Shown here in pieces: positions 29,851-37,578 of a stretch of DNA of 64,000 bases. The DNA lies in NCBI RefSeq assembly GCF_041080655.1, contig NZ_CP163525.1, forward strand, positions 3,224,001 through 3,288,000, written 5' to 3'. Below the pieces are notes generated by a model. The model was not told the origin of the DNA, did not search any database, and worked only from the letters and a program-made list of their open reading frames with translations. Numbering within the stretch: the stretch's first letter is position 1; every line of letters starts with the position of its first letter. The translations under genes were made by a program, and so were the position numbers. Origin of the DNA: Streptomyces sp. CG4. GTDB lineage: Bacteria > Actinomycetota > Actinomycetes > Streptomycetales > Streptomycetaceae.

Positions 29851-31024
29851 TAGTGTCTCGTAATCCTGTTCATGGAACCTGAGGCTACTGTGATCGTTGA
29901 GTCTGGTGTGGATCTCACCTCTGAACAGATGGCAGAACTGCGGGAGTTGGCCGGGTCGCGGGATGTTCCGGCCGATGTGGCGCTTCGCGCACGGATCGTG
30001 TTGTGGTCCGGCGAAGGACGCCGGCGCAAGGACATTGCCGAGCTCGCCGGTGTGGCGCCGCTGACGGTGGACCGCTGCAAGGCCCGTTATGCCGCGCGGG
30101 GCCTTGCGGGTTTGGGGGAAGCGCCGCGGCGGGCCGCGTACCCAGGTGCCGCCGCAGGTGCGGGCTCGGGTGATCGCTTTGACGAGGATGTCCCCGCCGG
30201 CGGAATCCGGTCTGTCGCACTGGTCGACGCGGACACTCGCCGACCACCTGAAGCGGCGGGAGGGCATCTCGGTGTCGTGGCATTACGTCGCCCGCATCTG
30301 GCGTGAGGAGAATCTGAAGCCGCACCGCTCGGGCACCTTCAAGATCTCGAAAGACCCGGCGTTCGCGGACAAGGTCGCCGATGTCGTCGGTTTGTACCTG
30401 GCCCCGCCCGGCGGCGCCGTGGTGCTGTCGATTGACGAGAAGACGCAGGTGCAGGCCCTGGACCGGACCCAGCCAGTGCTGCCGGTGACCTTCGCGGCCA
30501 CCGAGAAGCGCACCCACGACTATGTGCGGCACGGCACCACGAACCTGTTCGCCGCGCTGAACGTCACGACCGGTGAAGTGCTGGGCGAGTGCAGGCCGAA
30601 CCGGAACGGCGCGACCTTCCTGGCGTTCCTGAAGAGGGCCGCCAAGCCACATACAGGGAAGGAAATCCATATCGTCCTGGACAACCTCTCCACGCACACC
30701 ACCCCGGACGTGAAGGCGTGGCTGGCGAAGAACCCGCACGTCCACTTCCATTTCACCCCCGTCGGGTCCTCATGGTTGAACCAGATCGAGATCTGGTTCG
30801 GGATCATCGCCCGGCAGTCCATCCGCCGCGGCACGTTCGCGAACGTCAACGTCCTGGTCAAACAGATCCGCGACTACATCGACTCCTGGAACGAGAACGC
30901 GAAACCCTTCATCTGGACCGCCACCACCGACGAGATCCTCGTCAAGGTCCGACTCGTCCAGACCAGCGTGAAGAAACTCGTCAATAACAACGCGAAGTAA
31001 CACAATCAGGATCACGCGATACTA
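29851..31024 (+). mobile_element. IS630-family insertion sequence
   Basis: A 1174-bp element bounded by TA dinucleotides, the IS630/Tc1 target. Left end TAGTGTCTCGTAATCCTG and right end (complement) TAGTATCGCGTGATCCTG match at 14 of 18 positions as terminal inverted repeats. It encodes one transposase in two frames and truncates an integrase gene on its left. Confidence 0.85.
29872..31000 (+). CDS. IS630-family transposase, in two overlapping frames
   Basis: The first frame (29872-30306) gives the N-terminal helix-turn-helix part (VALRARIVLWSGEGRRRKDI, then LTVDRCKARYAARGLAGL). The second frame (open from 30089 to 31000) gives the DDE catalytic part: SIDEKTQVQALDR, then IVLDNLSTHTT, then SSWLNQIEIWF carrying the third acidic residue. 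The switch falls around 30090-30140, near a run TTTGGGGGAAG. Many IS630 transposases are made by programmed frameshifting, so the element may be active; a simple inactivating frameshift is the alternative. Confidence 0.85.
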
Positions 31025-31084
31025 GGGTCACCTGATAGGCCATTCGAGGAAGACAAATCACGCACTGCGCTACCGAGCGAGCTC

Positions 31085-31723
31085 ATGCCTGAAATTGCGG
31101 ATCCTATGACCAGATTACTCTACCTGGCCACAGCCAGCCGCGATGAGGAAGAATATATCGCGGATGCACTTCGTCCCGTCGGGCCGCTGGTCGCCGTCGG
31201 CACCCCTGGTGAAATCCTTCCCTTTGCGGGAGCAGCGCGCATGTATCTGCCGGAGGAGGAGGAAGTCTGGCACCAGCCGGTCAGTCGACTAATTGAGCGA
31301 GCCCGTCTGGTCACTCTCACATTAGGCTCAAGCGCCGGAACGATGTGGGAACTCACTGAAGCCATGCGCATTCTCCCGCCGCAGCGTCTCCTACTCATGG
31401 TTCCCGGAATGACAGGCCGGGCAGAGTACGAGGCGATCCGGACGAAGAACGAGAGGGCCCTGAAGGCTCTGCCGGAAGCCGCCAGGAACCAGACATGGAA
31501 GAGCAACACCCCGCCGTCCCTCCCTAACCCCCCGTTCAAGGAATGGTCTGGCCCGGAGATCGGTCTCATCCACTTCTCTCCGGACTGGGAACCTACCTTC
31601 ACCCGAACTGGCAGCAGCGACCTCCCTTGGGAGAACCTGTGCACCAGTCTCATCCGGGGGCTGCGGCCAACCTTCGATCAGCTGGCCGCACATGAGGAGA
31701 AAACCCGCTGGCATTGCAGCTGA
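31085..31723 (+). CDS. Truncated cytosolic domain of a putative membrane-associated sensor-like protein
   Basis: A 212-aa protein with the pattern EEYIADALRPVGPLVAVGTP, then GAARMYLPEEEE, then RARLVTLTLGSSAGTMWEL. This resembles the C-terminal soluble half of actinobacterial membrane proteins that normally have N-terminal transmembrane helices before a similar LRPxGPVxAVGxPG / GAARxY / WEL domain, a Rossmann-like fold somewhat like TIR. Here the membrane part is missing and the IS630 element ends 61 bases upstream, so I suspect a 5' truncation with re-use of an internal start. The function is unknown. Confidence 0.6.
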   Translation: MPEIADPMTRLLYLATASRDEEEYIADALRPVGPLVAVGTPGEILPFAGAARMYLPEEEEVWHQPVSRLIERARLVTLTLGSSAGTMWELTEAMRILPPQRLLLMVPGMTGRAEYEAIRTKNERALKALPEAARNQTWKSNTPPSLPNPPFKEWSGPEIGLIHFSPDWEPTFTRTGSSDLPWENLCTSLIRGLRPTFDQLAAHEEKTRWHCS

Positions 31724-31739
31724 TCCGGATTCTCAGCAA

Positions 31740-32165
31740 CCTACATAACAACCGCCGCCTAATCGTTTCAAGACGGCGAGTTCGACGGCGAGTTCGCCGA
31801 CCGGACCACCGCCCTGACTGTCGCGGCCGGGACCCCACCTCCGAGCGCACCTGCGAAGCCTGCGGCGGTTCCGGCCGCATCCGCCTGCGCGGCGACGGCC
31901 AGCGGGCCTGGATGCAACCCGCTGCGACTCCTGTCGCACCCTCACCTCGCTGTGTCCCGCTGCAATCCGGGCCAGAGGACAGGCACAGCCACCCGTCTTC
32001 CCCTCACGGGTGAACCTCGCGCGGAACACTGTGACGCTCCTACACCGCAGATCACAGGGCCAAGACGTCAACTCGGCCCCGTCCGCCGCACGCTGAGTAC
32101 GTAATTGTGGGTTGTCTTCTGATTACACTGCGCGCCCGTCGAACTGACTGCGATGGGACATTCGC
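31740..32165 (+). pseudogene. Gap with a relic of a small CxxCxGxG zinc protein
   Basis: No intact gene is visible. Around 31845-31925 the plus strand reads TCEACGGSGRIRLRGDGQRAW, a single DnaJ-type CxxCxGxG zinc-binding unit seen in small actinobacterial proteins. The second CxxC half is only found in another frame, so this is most likely a frameshifted remnant. The rest of the gap should hold the promoter of the next gene. Confidence 0.35.
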
Positions 32166-32618
32166 ATGAGCTACACCGATCAGGACGTGCGCGAGGGCCG
32201 CAGGCTGATGGACAACGGCCGCGAGAACCGGCTGGTAATCGGCGACAAACTTCTGTCCGTGACAGTCCCGGGACAGGACGCCGCCTTCGACCGGTACTGC
32301 GACGAGATCAGCCTGAACCAACGCACCGCTCGCGAGTATCGCCACACCGCCCGGATGTGCACCCCGCCGGTACGGCAGTTCGTGTCCGACAGCGGCGTCC
32401 ACGTCAGCTACAGCGCGCTTCGCGAGGGGGCCCGCCTGGCGCCCTCCGGCAAGCCGTACGACGAGGGCTACAGCACGCTCCGCTCGCTGCTGAAGGAAGC
32501 GCGCGAGGCGGGCGCCGGCCGCGTCAGCGTGCCCCAGTACCGCCGTGCCCTGGGGATGGAGCCGTGCCCGCCCACCGTGAACCGTTCCGGGTTCGGTAGG
32601 GACTCCGGACTGCCCTGA
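32166..32618 (+). CDS. DUF6192-like small DNA-binding-type protein
   Basis: A 150-aa protein resembling the Streptomyces DUF6192 group. It opens with SYTDQDVREGRRLMDNGREN and contains SLNQRTAREYRHTAR followed by a serine-rich helix pair, a layout similar to the helix-turn-helix part of ParB/KorB-like proteins. The role is unknown; a regulator of a mobile element or of morphological genes is possible. ATG is the start. It converges on the metallo-hydrolase gene downstream. Confidence 0.65.
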   Translation: MSYTDQDVREGRRLMDNGRENRLVIGDKLLSVTVPGQDAAFDRYCDEISLNQRTAREYRHTARMCTPPVRQFVSDSGVHVSYSALREGARLAPSGKPYDEGYSTLRSLLKEAREAGAGRVSVPQYRRALGMEPCPPTVNRSGFGRDSGLP

Positions 32619-32691
32619 GTTCGGTGCAGCCTGACGGTTCGGCATGCGAGAAGGTCGCGTGGAGGATGCCGAGGGGAGGGTCGGGCAGTTG

Positions 32692-33699
32692 TCAAGCCAC
32701 GGATCCCAGGGTTCCTCCTGCCGGATCCGCGACATAGCGTGGTCGGCGTGCCGGGTTGAGGCGGTAGGCCGCGTCGAACGTGGTCGCCTCGTACTCCTTG
32801 AGCTCGGCGAAGGCGTCCTGCGACAGCCGCCCGTCGTGCGCGAGCAGATCGCGTACGAGCAGCTCGCCGTAGGGCGTGTCGTCGTGTGCCGGCAGCACGA
32901 CGAGGTCCGGCAGTAGCCGGTGCAGCCACTGCATCCGCCGTACGGAGTCGATGAAGAGGTCGTCGGCGCCGGTCTGCATCTGTCGCACGTCGTCCACCGC
33001 CAAATGCCGCACGGTGTACAGCGCGTCGCCGGTGAGCAGCACGCGCCGTTCGCCGAGCGAGACCAGGGCGCTGGTGGAGCCGGGGCTGTGGCCCGGCGTC
33101 GGCAGCAGCACCACCGAGCCGTCGCCGAACAGGTCGTAGGAGCCGCTGAAGCCTCCGACCTCCGGGCCGGCGAAGTCCACCGGCCGCCACCTCGTCACTC
33201 CGGCCACCGAGCGCTCGTACGCCAGTGGCACCAGGCCGAGGATGAGTGAGTCGCGGGCCTCGTATTCGCCGCGGCCCAGCACCACTTCGGCGTGCGGGAA
33301 GAGCGGCAGTGAGCCGATGTGGTCCTCGTGGAAGTGTGTGACAATCACCCGGGAGATGTCCTCGGGGCGGCGGCCGTGCAGCGCGAGCTGGGCCTCGATG
33401 CGCTGGCCGGCGGGCAGGTCGTACTCGTCGTCGTCGGTGAAGTACTCCAGCACCGTGCCGCCGTAATAGCCGGCGTGGCCCTCGGCCTGGGCGGGGCAGA
33501 TGCCGGTGTCGAGCAGGACCGGGCCCTCGCTGGGGTGCTCGATCAGGTACGCGTGGATGGGGACCCAGATAAACGCGGACTTGTCGGTCACGAGGTCCAG
33601 TCCGCTGTAGCCGTCGAGTCCGCCGTAGAACTGGCCGTAGGGAACCTTCGTGCGGCCGACGCGGAGCGGTATCACCTGCACTGCCGTGGAGCTGTCCAT
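32692..33699 (-). CDS. Metallo-beta-lactamase-fold hydrolase, N-acyl-homoserine-lactonase-like
   Basis: A 335-aa protein of the zinc metallo-hydrolase fold. The zinc motif is THFHEDHIGS (HxHxDH), followed by PTPGHSPGS, TGDALYT and the last histidine in LPAHDD. This order and length fit the AHL-lactonase-like (AiiA/AttM) subgroup, which opens lactone rings; related enzymes act on other esters or lactones, so the substrate is not proven. It lacks a signal peptide, so it is cytosolic. It is divergent from a TetR gene with 120 bases between them, which suggests control by that repressor, perhaps in response to a lactone-type ligand. Confidence 0.88.
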   Translation of the reverse strand: MDSSTAVQVIPLRVGRTKVPYGQFYGGLDGYSGLDLVTDKSAFIWVPIHAYLIEHPSEGPVLLDTGICPAQAEGHAGYYGGTVLEYFTDDDEYDLPAGQRIEAQLALHGRRPEDISRVIVTHFHEDHIGSLPLFPHAEVVLGRGEYEARDSLILGLVPLAYERSVAGVTRWRPVDFAGPEVGGFSGSYDLFGDGSVVLLPTPGHSPGSTSALVSLGERRVLLTGDALYTVRHLAVDDVRQMQTGADDLFIDSVRRMQWLHRLLPDLVVLPAHDDTPYGELLVRDLLAHDGRLSQDAFAELKEYEATTFDAAYRLNPARRPRYVADPAGGTLGSVA

Positions 33700-33781
33700 G
33701 CCCCCTCCTGGGTGAGGATAGACGAAAACTCGGAACCAATGCGTTTCGGGTTATGAAGTGACCGTAGACCCTAAAAAACCA

Positions 33782-33797
33782 GGAACGCAAGAGTTCC
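33782..33797. promoter_or_regulatory. Inverted repeat in the divergent lactonase/TetR promoter region
   Basis: GGAAC-6-GTTCC lies between the two divergent genes, close to the TetR start, with a related GTTCCGCGTTTCC overlapping it. Its position fits an operator for TetR autoregulation and for the hydrolase. Assignment is by position and symmetry only. Confidence 0.4.
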
Positions 33798-33819
33798 GCG
33801 TTTCCGGTACCGTAGAGAC

Positions 33820-34476
33820 ATGCCGGAGATCGCAGATGACGACACCCTCGCCCCGGGCCGCCGCCGCGGCACCCGCGGCCCCGCCCAGGACGAGGCCGTG
33901 TCCGCGGCCATCGAGGCGGCGGCCTTCGATGAGTTGGCGGCGGCTGGCTGGCGCCGCCTGGCCATGGACGCGGTCGCCAGGCGCGCCGGCGTCGGCAAGG
34001 CCGCGCTCTACCGGAGGTGGATGTCCAAGGAGGCCATGCTGCTCGACCTGGTGGCTCGCCTGGTGCGCCGGGAAGTCCCCGAGGTGCCCGACACCGGCAC
34101 CCTGGCGGGGGATGTACGCGGCTTCCTCGACCTGACCGTCACCCAGACTGCCGACCCCCGGGTGGTACGGATCGCCGTCGACCTGCTGGGCGAGTCGGTA
34201 CGCAACCCGGCGCTCGCCGAATCGCTGCGTCTCGCCGTCCTGGCTCCGCGCCGCGAGGCCGCCGCCGCCATTCTGTGGCGGGCCGTGGGGCGCGGTGAAC
34301 TGCCCGCCGGACTCGACCCCGAACTCGGCACCGACCTGCTGATCTCGCCCCTGCTGCTGCGGCTGCTCCTCCCCGGCGCCCCGCCGGTGGACGGCGTCTA
34401 TCTGGACACCCTGACGACCGTGATCGTCGCCGGGCTCACCTCCGCCGCCCCAGGTACTTCGCCCGCCCGGAGATAG
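33820..34476 (+). CDS. TetR/AcrR-family transcriptional regulator
   Basis: A 218-aa regulator. The N-terminal HTH reads AFDELAAAGWRRLAMDAVAR, then AGVGKAALYRRW, the usual TetR recognition helix. The C-terminal ligand domain includes LLGESVRNPALAES as in the common TetR C-terminal family. It is transcribed divergently from the lactonase-like hydrolase and probably represses it and itself. Confidence 0.9.
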   Translation: MPEIADDDTLAPGRRRGTRGPAQDEAVSAAIEAAAFDELAAAGWRRLAMDAVARRAGVGKAALYRRWMSKEAMLLDLVARLVRREVPEVPDTGTLAGDVRGFLDLTVTQTADPRVVRIAVDLLGESVRNPALAESLRLAVLAPRREAAAAILWRAVGRGELPAGLDPELGTDLLISPLLLRLLLPGAPPVDGVYLDTLTTVIVAGLTSAAPGTSPARR

Positions 34477-35214
34477 ACGGAACGCGGGCCAAGTTCAACG
34501 CCATGGCCACCTTGTGTAACCCGGACGGGGTCTCGATCAGAAACGGACTTAACGCCCTCTTTCGCCGGGATCGAAGTCCGGTAGCCCGAACAACCAGACC
34601 ACGCGGAAACACACTGAATCACGCCCTGACCGTCACTGCGGAGTCATCCTGTCAGCGCTGCTGGCTGCGGTTGTCCATGACCGGGGAAATTGCGAGGCGC
34701 CGTCCAGTCTCACCACGACCCGCTACACCCTCAACAACCCGCCAACCCCAACAAGTTGACGATCTCGCCTCACCGCGCTACGCAACGCAGGTCTGGTGAG
34801 TGCCCACCGCGCCGGCCTCTGCGCCCGCACCACCGTCGCCGAAACCCTCCTCGCAGCCGGGCTCCCCTTGAAGCTGCAGATCCCAACCCCCCGAAGGTCT
34901 TCCGGAGCCGACCGCTTAGCCTGGTGGGGTCATGAGCAGCCACCCATGCGCGAACGGGGCATCCGTGTACACGTCGCCCTGGCGCGGCTCGGCAGTCCCC
35001 AGGTACCTGAACCCGCGAATCGGGAGGACCAGCCGGGGCCGACGCCCCGGTACTGGTCCCGCCCACACGCAGCCGGGGCGGGTGTTCCCGCTCGTCCAGC
35101 GACTCACTCGTCGCAGGTGCACCGATGACGGTCATCTTCCTGGGCTCCCCTGTGGCCCAGGAAGAATCCCGCTGCTTGCGCAGGTGAAGGTAGCTTCCCG
35201 TCAGCCGCAGCGTC
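34477..35214. other. Intergenic region with gene debris
   Basis: About 740 bases without an intact gene. Apart from the HTH remnant listed separately I see no family signature. Several small frames overlap on both strands. Confidence 0.45.
34763..34870 (+). pseudogene. Winged-helix (ArsR-like) regulator remnant
   Basis: One frame reads RLTALRNAGLVSAHRAGL then ARTTVAETLLAAG. This matches the recognition helix and following strand of ArsR-like regulators (LRxAGLVxxHRxGRxVxYxRT). Upstream a stop codon and a frame change break it, and no N-terminal half is found. Confidence 0.45.
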
Positions 35215-35224
35215 AACTATAGTT
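35215..35224 (+). promoter_or_regulatory. Palindromic -10 region of the first XRE module
   Basis: AACTATAGTT is a perfect 10-base palindrome that includes TATAGT, a good -10 hexamer, about 30 bases before the XRE start. The -35 (TTCCCG, 17 bases upstream) is weak. A repressor bound on the palindrome would block the promoter, so autoregulation is plausible. Confidence 0.45.
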
Positions 35225-35252
35225 TAGCCACGTCAAGAGAGAGCAGCGCATC

Positions 35253-35741
35253 GTGCCCCATGCAGGCGAGACAGCGGACCGTGAGACGCCGTTGCCGGTG
35301 CCCCCGGTTCCCGTACCCGGTCCCGGCGCGTCCTTCGCCGACCGTCTGAACTACCTGTTCGACAGGGTCCGGGCGCCAGGCGCGGACGAGTTCAGCAACG
35401 CCCACGTGGCGCGGACGATCTCCTCGTACGGCCAGGAGAGCATCACCGGCGCGTACATCGGCCAGCTCCGCAAGGGCAGCAAGACGCCCACCGTCAAACT
35501 CGTCCCGCTGTTCGGCCGGTTCTTCGGCGTAGAGGCCGGCTTCTTCGTCGAGGACGAGGTGACCCGCAAGGTCGCCGAACAGTTCGAGCTGCTGCGCAAG
35601 CTCAGCCAGGCGGGTGTGAAACAGATCGCACTTCGTGCCATCGGACTGTCCCCGCACAGCCTCAACGAGGTCATGCAGAAGATTGATTCCGTGCGGGAGA
35701 AGGAGGGCCTGCCCCCCTCCCCCGAAGACGACCTTTCCTGA
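35253..35741 (+). CDS. XRE-type regulator of module A
   Basis: A 162-aa protein with a proline-rich N terminus (about 1-25) and a helix-turn-helix domain (FADRLNYLF, then SITGAYIGQLRKGSKTPT, then FGRFFGVEAGFF). The C-terminal tail QFELLRKLSQAGVKQIALRA is shared with the C terminus of the regulator at 51247-52233 (TLKSQGIGPRQIALRA), so the two are paralogues. The start is GTG after an AGAGAGAGC site. It is followed by ImmA/IrrE, MAB_1171c and amidase genes on the same strand with short gaps, so it probably controls this operon. Confidence 0.85.
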   Translation: MPHAGETADRETPLPVPPVPVPGPGASFADRLNYLFDRVRAPGADEFSNAHVARTISSYGQESITGAYIGQLRKGSKTPTVKLVPLFGRFFGVEAGFFVEDEVTRKVAEQFELLRKLSQAGVKQIALRAIGLSPHSLNEVMQKIDSVREKEGLPPSPEDDLS

Positions 35742-35787
35742 CCAGCCACTACGCTCAACTCCCACGGGGCTCTTGAGAGGAACACGC

Positions 35788-36342
35788 ATGTGGCATCGCC
35801 GCCGTGCGCGCCGGCCCGTCGACCGAACCGAAGAAGTCGAGCGGCGCAGCAGAGCGTTCGTCGAGGAACTTGAGCTTCCCGCCGTCAACAGCGTCCTGGA
35901 GTTGCGTCCGTTCATCGAGCGGAAGCTCAACCGAGAGATCCAGTTGATGCCGTTCACGCCGGACCTCTCGGACCCGGCCTCCTTGGACCCCTCGACGCCG
36001 TGCGGTCTGTGGCTTGCCACCGTCGACACGGACTACCTCTTCTACGACGAAGGGGTCAGTGCGGCATACACCGAGATCGTCGCCGGCCACGAGTTCGCCC
36101 ACATGCTCAAGCACCGCCACAAGAAGGAGTCCTTGGACGTCGCCGGCCTCGGCGGTCTCATCACGGACATCGACCCTGCCACCGCTCAGTTGGTCCTCGG
36201 CCGGACCCAGTACGACGAACCCGACGAGTTCGAAGCGGAGATGATCGGCTCCCTCCTGCAGGAGCACGTGTCCAAGGCTCGGGCGGCCTCCGCCCGAGGC
36301 TCCCAGGCCGACGACCCCATAGCCCGCACGCTGCTGCGCTGA
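35788..36342 (+). CDS. ImmA/IrrE-type metalloprotease of module A
   Basis: A 184-aa protein with the zinc protease motif HEFAHML (H101, E102, H105). Proteins of this group, paired with XRE regulators, often cleave the partner repressor (as ImmA does ImmR, and IrrE does DdrO). Sequences such as VNSVLELRPFIERKLNREIQ and GLWLATVDTDYLFYDEG match the paralogue at 50543-51076. The start is ATG after TTGAGAGGAACACGC; an upstream in-frame ATG at 35635 lies inside the XRE gene. Expected role: proteolytic switch of the module, an inference from the family. Confidence 0.85.
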   Translation: MWHRRRARRPVDRTEEVERRSRAFVEELELPAVNSVLELRPFIERKLNREIQLMPFTPDLSDPASLDPSTPCGLWLATVDTDYLFYDEGVSAAYTEIVAGHEFAHMLKHRHKKESLDVAGLGGLITDIDPATAQLVLGRTQYDEPDEFEAEMIGSLLQEHVSKARAASARGSQADDPIARTLLR

Positions 36343-36357
36343 CCGGAACAGACCACC

Positions 36358-37578
36358 GTGAAAGACATACTCCACCCCCTGTGTCTTGCGATCGCCGGCA
36401 CAGGGTTCCTCCTCCTGCTCCGCGACCTGGGCAAGCGGAGACGCGACCCCGCCCTGGTGGTCCTCGCCTTCACGTTCGGGTTCTCCGCGCTCAGCTACTT
36501 CATCGCACTCACCTGGGTGTGGGTGCGCATCGACGGCATCCTCGGCGTGCCGAACATCGCTGTGCCGCTGGCCCAGAGCTGCGTCGTCCTCGTCTTCGCC
36601 CTCCAGGCCACGGTCCTGGCCTACTGGTCCAGGCCCCTCGACGCGGCCCGGCGCCGCGGCCGCCAGTTGCTCATCACAGCCGGCTGCGTCATCGCGGGCA
36701 TGGCCTCGCTCTTCGCGCTCCTGGCCCCCACCGTCGAGCGGCCCTTCGATTTCTCGCTCTACTACGCAGGCAATCCGTACTTCCAGGCGTACCTGTGGCT
36801 CTACATCGGCGCCTACACGCTGGCCGAGATCTACCTCGCCCGGTCGTGCTGGAAGTACGCCCTCGCGACCGCCAACCGGTCGATCGCCGTCGGCCTGCGC
36901 CTCGTGGCCGTCGGCGCGGCCATCACCCTTGGCTACAGCGCCATCCGCATCGGGGCCGTCCTCGGCGCGGTCTTCGGATTCAGCGTCAAGGGTCTCGACC
37001 CCTACGCGTGGATCTGCGGCGATGTGGGTGCCGCCCTCACTCAGATCGGCTACTTCCTCCCCACGCTCGTCCGCCGCGTGGAAGACGGCAGGAACTGGGC
37101 ATCCGCGCACGTCGGCTATCGGCGCCTGCGGCCTCTGTGGGCCGCCCTGGTCCAGGCACACCCCGGAATCACCCTGCTCCGACCGGACCCGCAGCGCGGT
37201 TCCATCCTTCACGGCCGCAGCGCGCACTTTCCCCTTCTGCGACGCCGCACGGAGATCCGCCACGGCCAGAAGCTGCTGCGTCGCTACCTCGACCCCGCTG
37301 TACGCACCGAGGCCGAGGCACGGCGCGCGGCCGAAGGGCTGACCGGCGCCGAACTGGTCGCGGCCGTGACCGCCGACCAGATCCATGCGGCCCTCACCCG
37401 TGTCCACACGGACGCCCCCGTCGAGGCGCCAGTCGAGTACGTGGACGCCCACCTGCCCCTGCCGACAGCCGAGGACGAACAGCTTCACCTCGAACGCGTC
37501 GCCCGCTTCTTCACTCCGCCCGACCCAGCGACACCCACCACCGATCTCCCCAGCACCGCATCAGGAGCCCATTCGTGA
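36358..37578 (+). CDS. MAB_1171c-type membrane protein (DUF6545-like) of module A
   Basis: A 406-aa protein with about 7-8 predicted membrane helices in the first 240 residues (LCLAIAGTGFLLLLRDL, VVLVFALQATVLAYW, LLITAGCVIAGMASLFALL and others), followed by a cytosolic domain of about 160 residues containing WAALVQAHPGI and EIRHGQKLLRRYLDP. This matches the MAB_1171c family, often called putative transporters without experimental proof. It could equally be a membrane sensor. The start is GTG. Its stop overlaps the amidase start (GTGA). Confidence 0.82.
   Translation: MKDILHPLCLAIAGTGFLLLLRDLGKRRRDPALVVLAFTFGFSALSYFIALTWVWVRIDGILGVPNIAVPLAQSCVVLVFALQATVLAYWSRPLDAARRRGRQLLITAGCVIAGMASLFALLAPTVERPFDFSLYYAGNPYFQAYLWLYIGAYTLAEIYLARSCWKYALATANRSIAVGLRLVAVGAAITLGYSAIRIGAVLGAVFGFSVKGLDPYAWICGDVGAALTQIGYFLPTLVRRVEDGRNWASAHVGYRRLRPLWAALVQAHPGITLLRPDPQRGSILHGRSAHFPLLRRRTEIRHGQKLLRRYLDPAVRTEAEARRAAEGLTGAELVAAVTADQIHAALTRVHTDAPVEAPVEYVDAHLPLPTAEDEQLHLERVARFFTPPDPATPTTDLPSTASGAHS

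Noticed and set aside
35755..37488. Minus-strand open frame of 577 codons, and a similar one at 37485-39095
   Set aside because: Antisense shadows of the ImmA/IrrE, MAB_1171c and amidase genes; their translations are low-complexity Asp/Gly/Val/Arg mixtures.
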